A DNA stretch of 64,000 bases from Bacteroidaceae bacterium (GTDB lineage Bacteria > Bacteroidota > Bacteroidia > Bacteroidales > Bacteroidaceae). The stretch is from the NCBI GenBank assembly GCA_017617335.1, contig JAFZWK010000006.1, positions 1 through 64,000 on the forward strand, written 5' to 3'. The translations under genes and the position numbers were made by a program. The notes under the pieces are model-generated. The model saw only the letters and a list, made by a program, of their open reading frames with translations, did no database searches and was not told the DNA's origin. Shown here piece after piece: positions 9,086 through 17,354 of this stretch (its first letter is position 1; each line of letters begins with the position of its first letter).

Positions 9086-9748
9086 ATGAAAGTAATAAAC
9101 ATGAGCGAGAAAGACACGGTTCTCAACCAATTCTTGGCAGAGTTGCGTGATGTAAACATTCAACAAGACCGTATGCGTTTTCGCCGTAATTTAGAGAGGA
9201 TAGGTGAGTTGCAGGCTTATGAGATTAGCAAAACGATGAAGTATTCTATTAAGTTGGTGCAGACGCCATTGGGCTTTGCTAAAGTGAACACTCCTGATGA
9301 TAATATCGTGATTGGAACTGTTTTTCGTGCAGGTCTTCCTCAACATCAGGGTTTCCTCAATGTTTTTGATAAGGCAGGTAATGCATTCGTTAGTGCATAC
9401 CGTTACTACAAGGACAAGGAATGTCGGCAAGTAGATGTACATATTGAATATATAGCATCTCCAGATTTGACTGATTCCACATTCTTAATAGTAGATCCCA
9501 TGTTGGCTACAGGTGAGAGTTTGGAATTAGCTTGGAATGCATTTTTGTCAAAAGGCAGACCTGCCAAGTTGCACATCGCTTGCGTGATAGCCAGCCCTCA
9601 GGGTGTAGAACATCTAAAGAAGGTATTTTATGATGATCCTAACACCTCACTATGGTGTGCTGTGATAGATGAGGATCTAAACGAGCATTCCTATATTATG
9701 CCAGGTTTAGGTGATGCAGGAGATCTCTCATTTGGTAATAAAATATGA
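9086..9748 (+). CDS. upp: Uracil phosphoribosyltransferase
   Basis: A 220-residue type I phosphoribosyltransferase that makes UMP from uracil and PRPP (pyrimidine salvage). The PRPP-binding loop is LIVDPMLATGES near residues 135-146. FRAGLPQHQGFLN corresponds to the conserved FRAGL region of Upp, and the C-terminal PGLGDAGD matches the uracil-binding flexible region. A second ATG at 9101 would shorten it by five residues. Monocistronic: it has its own -7 box and ends at a strong bidirectional terminator at 9770-9800. Confidence 0.93.
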   Translation: MKVINMSEKDTVLNQFLAELRDVNIQQDRMRFRRNLERIGELQAYEISKTMKYSIKLVQTPLGFAKVNTPDDNIVIGTVFRAGLPQHQGFLNVFDKAGNAFVSAYRYYKDKECRQVDVHIEYIASPDLTDSTFLIVDPMLATGESLELAWNAFLSKGRPAKLHIACVIASPQGVEHLKKVFYDDPNTSLWCAVIDEDLNEHSYIMPGLGDAGDLSFGNKI

Positions 9749-9769
9749 AGTCCAGTTTTATGAAAAAAA

Positions 9770-9800
9770 GACGGCATACCGAAATTATGCCGTCTTTTTT
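9770..9800. terminator. Bidirectional intrinsic terminator between upp and the BlaI-type gene
   Basis: GACGGCATA (9770-9778) pairs perfectly with TATGCCGTC (9786-9794). T6 follows on the plus strand and A7 precedes it, so it works for both convergent genes. Confidence 0.85.
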
Positions 9801-9821
9801 CTATTAAGCTGTTTAAGTTGA

Positions 9822-10199
9822 TCAGTCTAAGGCTTCATCGATTTCTTGTTTCTGTTCAGGAGTTAGATTATTGTTCATTATTACAAACTTAATGAATGCA
9901 ACGGGATCATCATTGAAGTATTCCAAACGATATTTTTCCATCATAATTGTACAATATGCCTCCTTGGGAACCTTAGCTGTGTAGTGCAACATAGAGGTCT
10001 CCTTGTCTTTCCTTGCCTTTACATAACCTTTATTGACCAGTATTTTCAGGAAAGTAGCCAAAGTCGTGTAGGCGGGCTTGTCCGTCTCAGGAAACTGAGA
10101 AAGAATTTGGTTCGTGAAGCCACCCTTTGGAAGATTCCAAAGGTAGAGCATTACTTGGTGCTCAGATTTCGTGAGTAAGTTAATTTTCTTTTTAGCCAT
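9822..10199 (-). CDS. BlaI/MecI/CopY-family transcriptional repressor
   Basis: A 125-residue winged-helix repressor of the BlaI/MecI type. The N-terminal helix-turn-helix comprises 'LTKSEHQVMLYLW' and 'AYTTLATFLKILVNKGYV' at about 9-60; the C-terminal dimerisation helices run to the end. In this family a membrane sensor protease (BlaR1/M56) normally cleaves the repressor, but no such gene is adjacent, so this is an orphan. A perfect 17-bp dyad at 10232-10248 overlaps the expected transcription start, consistent with autoregulation. Confidence 0.82.
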   Translation of the reverse strand: MAKKKINLLTKSEHQVMLYLWNLPKGGFTNQILSQFPETDKPAYTTLATFLKILVNKGYVKARKDKETSMLHYTAKVPKEAYCTIMMEKYRLEYFNDDPVAFIKFVIMNNNLTPEQKQEIDEALD

Positions 10200-10231
10200 C
10201 TGATTTTGTAGTGTAATTAAAAATTAGTGTT

Positions 10232-10248
10232 TTATCAAAATTTGATAA
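10232..10248. promoter_or_regulatory. Palindromic operator candidate of the BlaI-type gene
   Basis: TTATCAAA-A-TTTGATAA is a perfect 8+1+8 dyad directly abutting the -7 box at 10249-10256. It covers the predicted start of transcription (about 10242). This is where an autorepressor would bind. Confidence 0.55.
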
Positions 10249-10277
10249 CAAAGTTATAATTTTTTTTTTTATCACAA
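10249..10277 (-). promoter_or_regulatory. Promoter of the BlaI-type repressor
   Basis: On the minus strand TTG (10277-10275), 18 bp, then TAACTTTG (10256-10249). The leader to the ATG at 10199 is about 43 nt. Confidence 0.6.
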
Positions 10278-10363
10278 GACACATTTTTCACTTTCATGAG
10301 AAAGGAGAGTTTTATTAACACTAATTAACCGTAAATTGTGTGTTTTTTGTCAGATGGTTGCCT

Positions 10364-11185
10364 CTATTTGTTTAAAATTGATGTTTCAGGATTTTTTATT
10401 CCTTTTGCATCGCTCAAGTAAGCTTTTGCCACACCAAACTTCAAAAACATATCCAATCGTACTGGCATGTGATTGTCATCATCAGTAATGTAGAAAGTAA
10501 TGATTTCCTTCTCTTTCTTTCCCTTGTATTCCACGAACGAAAAGACCAAGCAGCGATAGGTTATTCCATTACTGTCCATTTTGAAGTTTTTTTTGCCACG
10601 ATATATTAAAGTGGTGGGTTCAACCTTACGACCATCAGCCATTGGGAACACCAGTTTTTGACCTACGCTGAACTCATCGGCTTTGAACGAACGAGCCCTG
10701 AGCATCATGCTGATCATATCGTATACACATTCTGTGTTGTCGTGTGTGGTATTACTGGTTTCACCCTTGCGGCTCAGGTATTGTTGCTCTAAGAGGATTT
10801 TGCCACCAGAGTAAGTATATTTAACCTTATCTACGTAGTATTTACCTCCTTCATTGGCCGCCTTGCGATAATATAAGGGTACCATATCCTTTGTGATATA
10901 GCATTCCAAGGTGTCGCGCATCAGGAAAAATTTATCCAGTTTCTTACTTGTTTGAGTGATTAAGTGACTTTGATAAACCGATTTTCCTTCCCACATTCCA
11001 TTCTTGGTGGTCAGCGTGGCTGTACCAGCTTTCATCCAAACAAATTTCCAATTGAAAAACAATTGATAATTCAAAGACTCTCCTGCTTGGAAAGCAGTAT
11101 TTGTGGCAGTGCATTGTGCACATACTTTTGTGCTGACATTCAGTGATGTTATGCACAATAGGAAACTTATTATATAATTTTTCAT
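10364..11185 (-). CDS. DUF3108 family exported protein
   Basis: A 273-residue protein with a signal peptide (IISFLLCITSLNVS... cut near residue 23). Its all-beta body starts with 'AFQAGESLNYQLFFNWKFVWMKAGTA', the typical opening of DUF3108 proteins, which are periplasmic or envelope proteins of unknown function. The start codon overlaps the upstream lipoprotein's stop by one base (TGATG), so translation is coupled. It is the last gene of the acpP-to-DUF3108 operon. The family has no defined reaction and none is proposed here. Confidence 0.8.
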   Translation of the reverse strand: MKNYIISFLLCITSLNVSTKVCAQCTATNTAFQAGESLNYQLFFNWKFVWMKAGTATLTTKNGMWEGKSVYQSHLITQTSKKLDKFFLMRDTLECYITKDMVPLYYRKAANEGGKYYVDKVKYTYSGGKILLEQQYLSRKGETSNTTHDNTECVYDMISMMLRARSFKADEFSVGQKLVFPMADGRKVEPTTLIYRGKKNFKMDSNGITYRCLVFSFVEYKGKKEKEIITFYITDDDNHMPVRLDMFLKFGVAKAYLSDAKGIKNPETSILNK

Positions 11186-13194
11186 CAGAATGAATTTCTT
11201 GAAATATTAGTACTGTTACTTGTTCTATTATTATTGTTCTTGGTTTTACCAGATTTCGCTTTTCTCATTTCTTCGTCACGTTTTCGATTTCTGTCTTTCA
11301 CATTTTTTTCCTTGTCAGGCTTCTGCTTTGTGATTTCTAGAGCTTTCTGATTGTCCAGTCTTATCAATCTTGGATTCCAGTCTTGCGCCAGGTCCATTTT
11401 GGCTTTTACCGTCATGGGTTTAGGAAAATAAAACACTTCTTCTGGTTGTTGTCCCTCCAGATAATTTCCTGTATCCCATTTGTCATTTTGGTTGCTATCG
11501 ATAAAACAACGGATATAGTAGTCTCCTGGTTTTATGAAATAAAAATCGGCTCGGCCTTTTTCATCGGCTCTGAGTGTACGCATGGGTTTGTCACCTTTGC
11601 TCATAATCTGCACTACCACGTTAGAGTCCTTTGAGGTGATATGCACGAAGATTGATCCAAATTCATCTGAATCGCGTACACGGAAATCCTGTTTGATAGC
11701 TTTTGAACCATTCCCCAGAATGCTTAAGAATGCAGCGCTATCCACCTGAAAAACGTATTGTTGTTTAGGTTCCCATTCCGCATAAAGAGTGTAAGCTCGA
11801 AGGCTTCCCTCTACAGGTAAGAAAAGGAAAGGCTGCGGTATCATGTTGGAGTCTTTCTTCATATAGAAGTGCATCATCGTAGTGTCTATGCTTGCAATGG
11901 GTTCATTGCTGGTAAATACAACATTTTGATTGGGATCCAGACTACCTGCGGGTTTTCCTGTAATTTCCAGAAAAGTCTTCAAGAAAGGGTTTTCTTCGTA
12001 TGGCAAGGGCTCCTTGGCTTTTTTCATTTTCTTTTCTCTCTCCTTTTCCCACTCCTCTATCTTTTTGTCTTTTTCTTTTTTCAACTTCTCATACGAGGTT
12101 TTTGGTGACAATTCTAACGTGTCTATCTTTGGCGAGAGTAATCCCAAGGTGTCGGTCTCCAGATAAGTAACGATCATTGCTAAAGTATCCTGATGATAAG
12201 TGAACATGGTGTCAGTTACCCAATAAGTAATGGTATCATTGTGTAAGGTGGGTTCTGCAATCAGGCAGCTATCATTGAAGTTAATTCCTTTTATCTTAGG
12301 GAGACTGTCAGCAGGTGCAGTGAAATAAAGTGTGAAATAGTCAGGCACTAATCGTTCTTTTTTCAACAGATGCTGATCTTGTCCTTCTTCCTTGAATGCA
12401 CGAAGCACCACATCGTCTGGATAGTAATGGATATAAGGGATGGCTCGGATAGAATCCCAATGAGTAGAATCTCGCCATACGGTATCCATACGTAAGTCGG
12501 GACTTTGCGAGGTAGTATAGGTGGTCGTGTCGAAAGCAATGATTTCGCTCTTTTGATTGAAGACAAAGTCTCCGTCAGCATCCTTCAAAGCGAAAACGTG
12601 ATATTTGCCTGGTTTCACACCCTTGATGGAGAACTTTCCGCTTCCGTTGGTACGTGATACGCGTTTGAAAGGAGTGGATCTTAAGATGGTGTCGTTGAAA
12701 TTGGTATCTGCAGGGTACAACCCTACCATGATACCCTTGATGGGTTCCAAATCCTCTGCATTTAGTACGGTGCCTGCCACTTCCATGGTATCAATCTCAT
12801 CGCCAGTGCTGAAACTGTAAGTGTAGTTGCCCATTGGGTTCCCTTCGTTGTTGTCTTCGATGGCATCGCTGAAGTCAATGGTGTAGGTCGTGTTGGCTTG
12901 CAAAGTGTCATAGAGATCAATGCGTACTCGTTTGCCGTCGGCTCGAATGTTGGGAGTTTCTATCTGAGGAGGCGATACGACGACTTTTTCACTGGCATTC
13001 TCCAACTTAATGTATTCGTCGAAAGAAATACTGATTTTCTTTTTGTCACTGTTGGTTGCCTTATCGGCAGGGTATGATACAAGTACTTTAGGCGGAGTCT
13101 CATCGTATCGACCTCCGTCAGGATTGCCTATGCTGGCACAAGCGGCTAACAATAGAGCAAAGAAGATGACTGTCAGGTACCGTCTGCCATTCAT
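11185..13194 (-). CDS. Ig-like domain (Big_5-type) lipoprotein
   Basis: A 669-residue lipoprotein: hydrophobic start then a lipobox ending LLAAC (Cys19). An N-terminal bacterial Ig-like domain begins at 'DETPPKVLVSYPADKATN' and is followed by 'KKISISFDEYI'. Several beta-sandwich repeats follow, with carboxypeptidase-regulatory-like text such as 'GSGKFSIKGVKPGKYHVFAL'. A charged E/K-rich linker lies near residues 370-400, and the tail is rich in K, R and N. It is probably anchored on the outer membrane or cell surface. The function is unknown; the family is widespread in Bacteroidetes. It overlaps the GH3 gene by 4 bp upstream and DUF3108 by 1 bp downstream. Confidence 0.78.
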   Translation of the reverse strand: MNGRRYLTVIFFALLLAACASIGNPDGGRYDETPPKVLVSYPADKATNSDKKKISISFDEYIKLENASEKVVVSPPQIETPNIRADGKRVRIDLYDTLQANTTYTIDFSDAIEDNNEGNPMGNYTYSFSTGDEIDTMEVAGTVLNAEDLEPIKGIMVGLYPADTNFNDTILRSTPFKRVSRTNGSGKFSIKGVKPGKYHVFALKDADGDFVFNQKSEIIAFDTTTYTTSQSPDLRMDTVWRDSTHWDSIRAIPYIHYYPDDVVLRAFKEEGQDQHLLKKERLVPDYFTLYFTAPADSLPKIKGINFNDSCLIAEPTLHNDTITYWVTDTMFTYHQDTLAMIVTYLETDTLGLLSPKIDTLELSPKTSYEKLKKEKDKKIEEWEKEREKKMKKAKEPLPYEENPFLKTFLEITGKPAGSLDPNQNVVFTSNEPIASIDTTMMHFYMKKDSNMIPQPFLFLPVEGSLRAYTLYAEWEPKQQYVFQVDSAAFLSILGNGSKAIKQDFRVRDSDEFGSIFVHITSKDSNVVVQIMSKGDKPMRTLRADEKGRADFYFIKPGDYYIRCFIDSNQNDKWDTGNYLEGQQPEEVFYFPKPMTVKAKMDLAQDWNPRLIRLDNQKALEITKQKPDKEKNVKDRNRKRDEEMRKAKSGKTKNNNNRTSNSTNISRNSF

Positions 13195-14699
13195 TTATTT
13201 AATGCCAATATTTCTTCTATCGTGTTCCTTTGATTGCTTAATCGAGGAACTTTATGCTGTCCACCAAGTTTTCCATTGAGTTTCAACCAATCATTAAAAA
13301 CGCCCTTACGTGCCAAAATGATTTCGAGGGGTTGTAGGGTAATGTCCTTGTAACGCTTAGCTTCATAATCAGAATTTACCTTTTGCAGTTTTTTATCCAG
13401 TACGATGGCAAATTCATTGAGATCCTTGGGCTCTATAGAGAATTCTATCAGCCATTGATGGCGACACTTGCCTTTGTCATCCATGTAGACAGGCGCTGCT
13501 GTGTATTCCAGAACTTGGGCTCCTGTCAAGGCACATGCCTCCTGTAGTCCTTTTTCCGCATTGTCAACGATGAGTTCCTCACCAAAAGCATTGATGAAAG
13601 ACTTTGTGCGGCCAGTAATGATAAATTTGTATGGATTCTTTTGGGTGAAATTTACCGTATCGCCAATCATGTAGCGCCACAGGCCGCTGCTGGTACTGAT
13701 GACCATCGCGTAGTTCTTATCAACTTCTATGTCCCACAGAGGTACCACAGTAGGATTCTCTTTAGTTAATTCGTCCAAAGGGATGAATTCATAGAAAATG
13801 CCGTAATCTACCATTAGACTCATAGAGGGGTCGCTGGGGTCATCTTGTAAGCCAAAGAATCCCTCGCTGGCATTGTAAGTCTCCATGTAATTCATGTTTT
13901 CTTTGGTAATTAAGTGGCGATATTGTTCACGATAGGGACCAAACGCAACACCACCATGAAAAAAGACTTCCAAATTGGGCCACACATCCTGAAGATGTGC
14001 ACTGCCTGATAGTTCCATTACTCGAGTAAGAACACTTAGCATCCACGAAGGTACACCGCTCAGATTCGTCACGTTCTCCTGTATGACTTCATGAGCAATA
14101 CGCTCACGTTTGATTTCAAAATCGTTCAGCAATGCAGTTTCCTTCTTGGGCACACGTATCATATTGACCAGAGGATTGATGTTTTCTATTAAGATGGCGC
14201 TCAGGTCACCCACCAAACAATCCTTTTGATTATAGTTGGGGGCGTGGCTGCCTCCAAGAATCAAGGCCTTTCCGTCCAGGATACGACTTTTAGGATTATT
14301 TCGCAGATACCATACTACGGCGTCTGTTCCACCAGCGTAGTGTGTGTCTTTGAGTCCATTCTTGGTTACGGGAATGAATTTGCTTTTGTCGTTTGTAGTT
14401 CCACTGGATTTTGCATACCACTTTATCTGACCAGGCCACAAGATGTCGCGCTCGCCTTGTCGCATACGGTCGATGTATCCTTTCAGTTCTTCGTAGGTGT
14501 TGATGGGTGAGGATTTGTGGAATTGTTCGTATGTCCTTATATTGGTAAATCCGTGTTGATTTCCCCATTCAGTATCAGCAGCCTTGCGTATCAACCACAG
14601 CATGGTCTTCAATTGCATCTGCTGGGCCTGTGTCGCGTATCTGTCCAGCATCTTTTGACGATGTTGGAAAATAGGTTTTATGATACTAGTTACACTCAT
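13191..14699 (-). CDS. GH3 (auxin-responsive promoter-like) acyl-adenylating family protein
   Basis: A 502-residue member of the bacterial GH3 family, related to plant acyl acid-amido synthetases of the adenylate-forming superfamily. The ATP-site segment 'WYAKSSGTTNDKSKFIPVT' is at about 110-128. 'YNASEGFFG' corresponds to the acyl/adenylate-binding region and 'ITGRTKSFINAFGEEL' to the C-terminal hinge. Bacterial substrates are not established. Its place directly after acpP, fabF and rnc hints at an acyl substrate, but this is inference. It starts 25 bp after rnc and overlaps the next gene by 4 bp. Confidence 0.85.
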   Translation of the reverse strand: MSVTSIIKPIFQHRQKMLDRYATQAQQMQLKTMLWLIRKAADTEWGNQHGFTNIRTYEQFHKSSPINTYEELKGYIDRMRQGERDILWPGQIKWYAKSSGTTNDKSKFIPVTKNGLKDTHYAGGTDAVVWYLRNNPKSRILDGKALILGGSHAPNYNQKDCLVGDLSAILIENINPLVNMIRVPKKETALLNDFEIKRERIAHEVIQENVTNLSGVPSWMLSVLTRVMELSGSAHLQDVWPNLEVFFHGGVAFGPYREQYRHLITKENMNYMETYNASEGFFGLQDDPSDPSMSLMVDYGIFYEFIPLDELTKENPTVVPLWDIEVDKNYAMVISTSSGLWRYMIGDTVNFTQKNPYKFIITGRTKSFINAFGEELIVDNAEKGLQEACALTGAQVLEYTAAPVYMDDKGKCRHQWLIEFSIEPKDLNEFAIVLDKKLQKVNSDYEAKRYKDITLQPLEIILARKGVFNDWLKLNGKLGGQHKVPRLSNQRNTIEEILALNK

Positions 14700-14724
14700 T
14701 TCTCAGTTTTTCCTCAGTTATGGT

Positions 14725-15561
14725 TTAGTATGTGTCAGGAACAGCCATTTCAGGAATCTCTATGACAGCATGCTGTTCTTTCATCTCGAAGATACGTTGC
14801 TCCAATTCTCTGTCATTTTTTAAAGCATTCAGTGTTTCCTTGCTGGCTATCTGTTGGCTTTCTTTCTTTGAATAGCCCTTTCCTGTTGCACACTCGATAC
14901 CTTCTAGGATTACTTGACTCAGGAAGATGGGTGTCCCGTTTTCTTCGTGAGTTTCTGTTAGGAGTCGATATTCTAGTTGGATGCGTTTTTTTTGACTCCA
15001 CTCTAGCAATTTGCTTTTGAAGTTCACTTCTCGATAAACCACTTTTTCCAAGTCGAGTACATGACCCAGAATTTGCTTCTTCACGAAAAGCATGCAGTAG
15101 TCATAGCCTCGATCCAGATAAATTGCACCTATCAAAGCCTCTAGTGCATTTCCTTCAATGTAACTGTTGTGGCTTTGGAAACATCCGTTGGATTGTATCA
15201 ACTTGTCCAGTCCTACTTTTATGGCTACTTTGCCGAGGGTCTCACGCTGTACAATCTTACTGCGTGCATTGGTCAGGAAACCTTCTCGCTTTCCTTGAAA
15301 TCGCTGATAGACGATGTCGCTTACCACGGCACTTAAGATAGCATCCCCCAGGAATTCCAATCTCTCGTTATTGAGTGGACGTCCTTTCTCGTTTTTCATC
15401 GAGAGGGATTTGTGCATTAGTGCCTGCTTGTAATGCTGAATGTGATGAGGATAGAATCCCATCATATTATAAAAAGAACGATAAAGTTCCTTGTCTTTTC
15501 GGAAAGGGAGCTTTATCGTGTCAATAAGGTTTGTGACTAGCACAATCTTATTACTCAGCAT
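14725..15561 (-). CDS. rnc: Ribonuclease III
   Basis: A 278-residue RNase III that cuts double-stranded RNA in rRNA and mRNA processing. The catalytic signature NNERLEFLGDA lies near residues 63-73, with the second acidic site in 'EGNALEALIGAIYLD'. A double-stranded RNA-binding domain follows (about 185-250). The start was set at 15561 (MLSNKIV...), which overlaps fabF by 11 bp. The longer frame from 15603 would lie deeper inside fabF and adds an unlikely N-terminus. The C-terminal tail of about 25 residues beyond the RNA-binding domain is typical of Bacteroidales. Confidence 0.92.
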   Translation of the reverse strand: MLSNKIVLVTNLIDTIKLPFRKDKELYRSFYNMMGFYPHHIQHYKQALMHKSLSMKNEKGRPLNNERLEFLGDAILSAVVSDIVYQRFQGKREGFLTNARSKIVQRETLGKVAIKVGLDKLIQSNGCFQSHNSYIEGNALEALIGAIYLDRGYDYCMLFVKKQILGHVLDLEKVVYREVNFKSKLLEWSQKKRIQLEYRLLTETHEENGTPIFLSQVILEGIECATGKGYSKKESQQIASKETLNALKNDRELEQRIFEMKEQHAVIEIPEMAVPDTY

Positions 15562-16816
15562 ACTTCTTGAAGATGACACATGCGTTGTGGCCACCGAAAC
15601 CAAAAGTATTGCTCAAGGCTGCGCGTACTATACGTTTCTGTGCCTTGTTGAATGTGAAATTCAAATTGTAATCTATCTCAGGATCCTTGTCGTCTTCCTC
15701 GTGGTTGATAGTGGGAGGTATGATGTCGTTCTGGACAGCCAGTACGCTGACCATAGCCTCTAATGCGCCTGCTGCACCCAACAGGTGGCCAGTCATGGAT
15801 TTAGTGCTGCTGATGTTCAACTCATAGGCATGTTCTCCAAACACGGCCTGAATAGCTTTTGCCTCAGATATGTCACCCACCGGAGTGGATGTACCATGCA
15901 CATTGATGTAGTCAATGTCCTCAGGCTTCATCTCGGCATCTTCCAAAGCATTCTCCATCACCAGCTTAGCTCCTAAACCTTCAGGATGAGATGCTGTGAT
16001 GTGATAGGCATCAGCACTCATGCCTGCACCAGCCATTTCAGCATATATCTTGGCGCCACGAGCTTTGGCGTGCTCCAATTCCTCTAAAATCAGGCATGCA
16101 CCACCCTCGCCCATGATAAAGCCATCACGACTAGCGCTGAAGGGGCGACTGGCTTTTTCCGGCTCATCGTTGCGAGTGCTTAAAGCATGCATTGCGTTGA
16201 AACCGCCCACTCCACAGGGTAGGATGGCAGCCTCGGCACCACCGCAAACAATCACGTTGGCTTTGCTCAATCGGATCAGATTGAATGCATCGGCTAAGGC
16301 GTGACTGGAGCTGGCACATGCACTACTGGTGATGTAGTTGGGACCATGGAATCCATACTTGATGCTGATGTGACCGGCACAGATGTCGGCAATCATCTTG
16401 GGCACAAAGAAGGGACTGAACTTGGGACCCAGAGTATCACCTGTTTTGGCATAGTTCGTGATTTCCTCCTGAAAGGTTTCCATGCCACCAATGCCTACGC
16501 CGAATACAACTCCCACGCGGTTCTTGTCGATGTTCTCCACATTGATGGCACTGTCATCCATAGCCATAGTGGCTGCGGCCAGTGCGTATTGGCAATAAGG
16601 ATCCATCTTGCGCGCTTCTTTGCGGTCGATATAGTCAGAGGCGTTGAAATCTTTCAGTTCGCATGCGAACTTGGTTTTGAACAACGAGGCATCGAAATGT
16701 GTGATAGGAGCAGCGCCGCTTACGCCATCCAGAAGTTTCTTCCAGGTCTCCTCAGCAGTGTTGCCCAAGGGGCTTACGCAGCCTATTCCTGTCACTACGA
16801 CTCTCTTTAATTCCAT
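15551..16816 (-). CDS. fabF: 3-oxoacyl-ACP synthase II (KAS II)
   Basis: A 421-residue condensing enzyme that elongates acyl-ACP with malonyl-ACP in fatty acid synthesis. The active-site Cys is in SSACASSS (C167). The His residues are in VHGTSTP (H308) and MTGHLLGAAG (H344), with the conserved Lys in SSTKS (K339). Full length. It follows acpP by 47 bp on the same strand, the classic acpP-fabF arrangement, and overlaps rnc by 11 bp. Confidence 0.96.
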   Translation of the reverse strand: MELKRVVVTGIGCVSPLGNTAEETWKKLLDGVSGAAPITHFDASLFKTKFACELKDFNASDYIDRKEARKMDPYCQYALAAATMAMDDSAINVENIDKNRVGVVFGVGIGGMETFQEEITNYAKTGDTLGPKFSPFFVPKMIADICAGHISIKYGFHGPNYITSSACASSSHALADAFNLIRLSKANVIVCGGAEAAILPCGVGGFNAMHALSTRNDEPEKASRPFSASRDGFIMGEGGACLILEELEHAKARGAKIYAEMAGAGMSADAYHITASHPEGLGAKLVMENALEDAEMKPEDIDYINVHGTSTPVGDISEAKAIQAVFGEHAYELNISSTKSMTGHLLGAAGALEAMVSVLAVQNDIIPPTINHEEDDKDPEIDYNLNFTFNKAQKRIVRAALSNTFGFGGHNACVIFKKYAE

Positions 16817-16863
16817 TATGACTTATTAGAGGGTTGGAATCTTGTTTCCTGTCTTTTTCTCAA

Positions 16864-17103
16864 TTAGGCGTTTGCCTCGATATATGCGATTGCGTCAGCT
16901 ACAGTACCAATCTTTTCAGCTTGGTCATCGGGGATGGTGATCTCGAAAGCCTTCTCGAACTCCATGATCAGCTCAACGGTGTCCAGAGAATCTGCACCAA
17001 GGTCATTGGTGAAAGATGCTTCGGGGGTAACCTCTGCTTCATCAACACCCAACTTGTCAACAATAATCTCCTTTACTTTAGCTTCAATTTCTGCTTGTGA
17101 CAT
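16864..17103 (-). CDS. acpP: Acyl carrier protein
   Basis: A 79-residue, strongly acidic carrier protein. The phosphopantetheine attachment Ser is in [10 protein letters not shown] (S39). It carries growing acyl chains to FabF and other fatty-acid enzymes. It is the first gene of a six-gene minus-strand operon, with a promoter at 17184-17214 and a leader of about 75 nt. Confidence 0.97.
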   Translation of the reverse strand: MSQAEIEAKVKEIIVDKLGVDEAEVTPEASFTNDLGADSLDTVELIMEFEKAFEITIPDDQAEKIGTVADAIAYIEANA

Positions 17104-17183
17104 AATTTTGCTTCTTAAATTAATAAATATAAATAATGTATATGTTCATCCTCGAAAAACGGCGATATGCTGTTTTCGGGGTG

Positions 17184-17214
17184 CAAAGTAACTATAAATA
17201 ACTCGTTCTTGCAA
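17184..17214 (-). promoter_or_regulatory. Promoter of the acpP-fabF-rnc operon
   Basis: The minus strand reads TTG (17214-17212), a 20-bp spacer and TTACTTTG (17191-17184), one mismatch from TAnnTTTG. No other candidate of this quality lies between acpP and dsbD on this strand. Confidence 0.55.
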
Positions 17215-17329
17215 GTATTGCGTGTAAAATCTTGCAAAAAAATGCACATTTCTGACAATTTTGTGCACAAATCAGTCCCTTTGAACAAAAATAACACATT
17301 ATTTGCCTTCACATTTGAAGAATTATGTG

Positions 17330-17337
17330 TAAGTTTG
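17330..17337 (+). promoter_or_regulatory. -7 box of dsbD
   Basis: TAAGTTTG fits TAnnTTTG. Transcription should begin near 17343, which excludes the upstream ATG at 17325 and supports a dsbD start at 17355 or 17361. Confidence 0.45.
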
Positions 17338-17354
17338 TAACTCAATATCCTCGT

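Noticed and set aside
15562..15603. Longer N-terminus of rnc
   Set aside because: It would extend the overlap with fabF to 53 bp and adds residues not typical of RNase III; the ATG at 15561 fits better.
17325..17354. Start of dsbD at 17325
   Set aside because: This ATG lies just upstream of the TAAGTTTG box and the extra ten residues precede a normal signal peptide.
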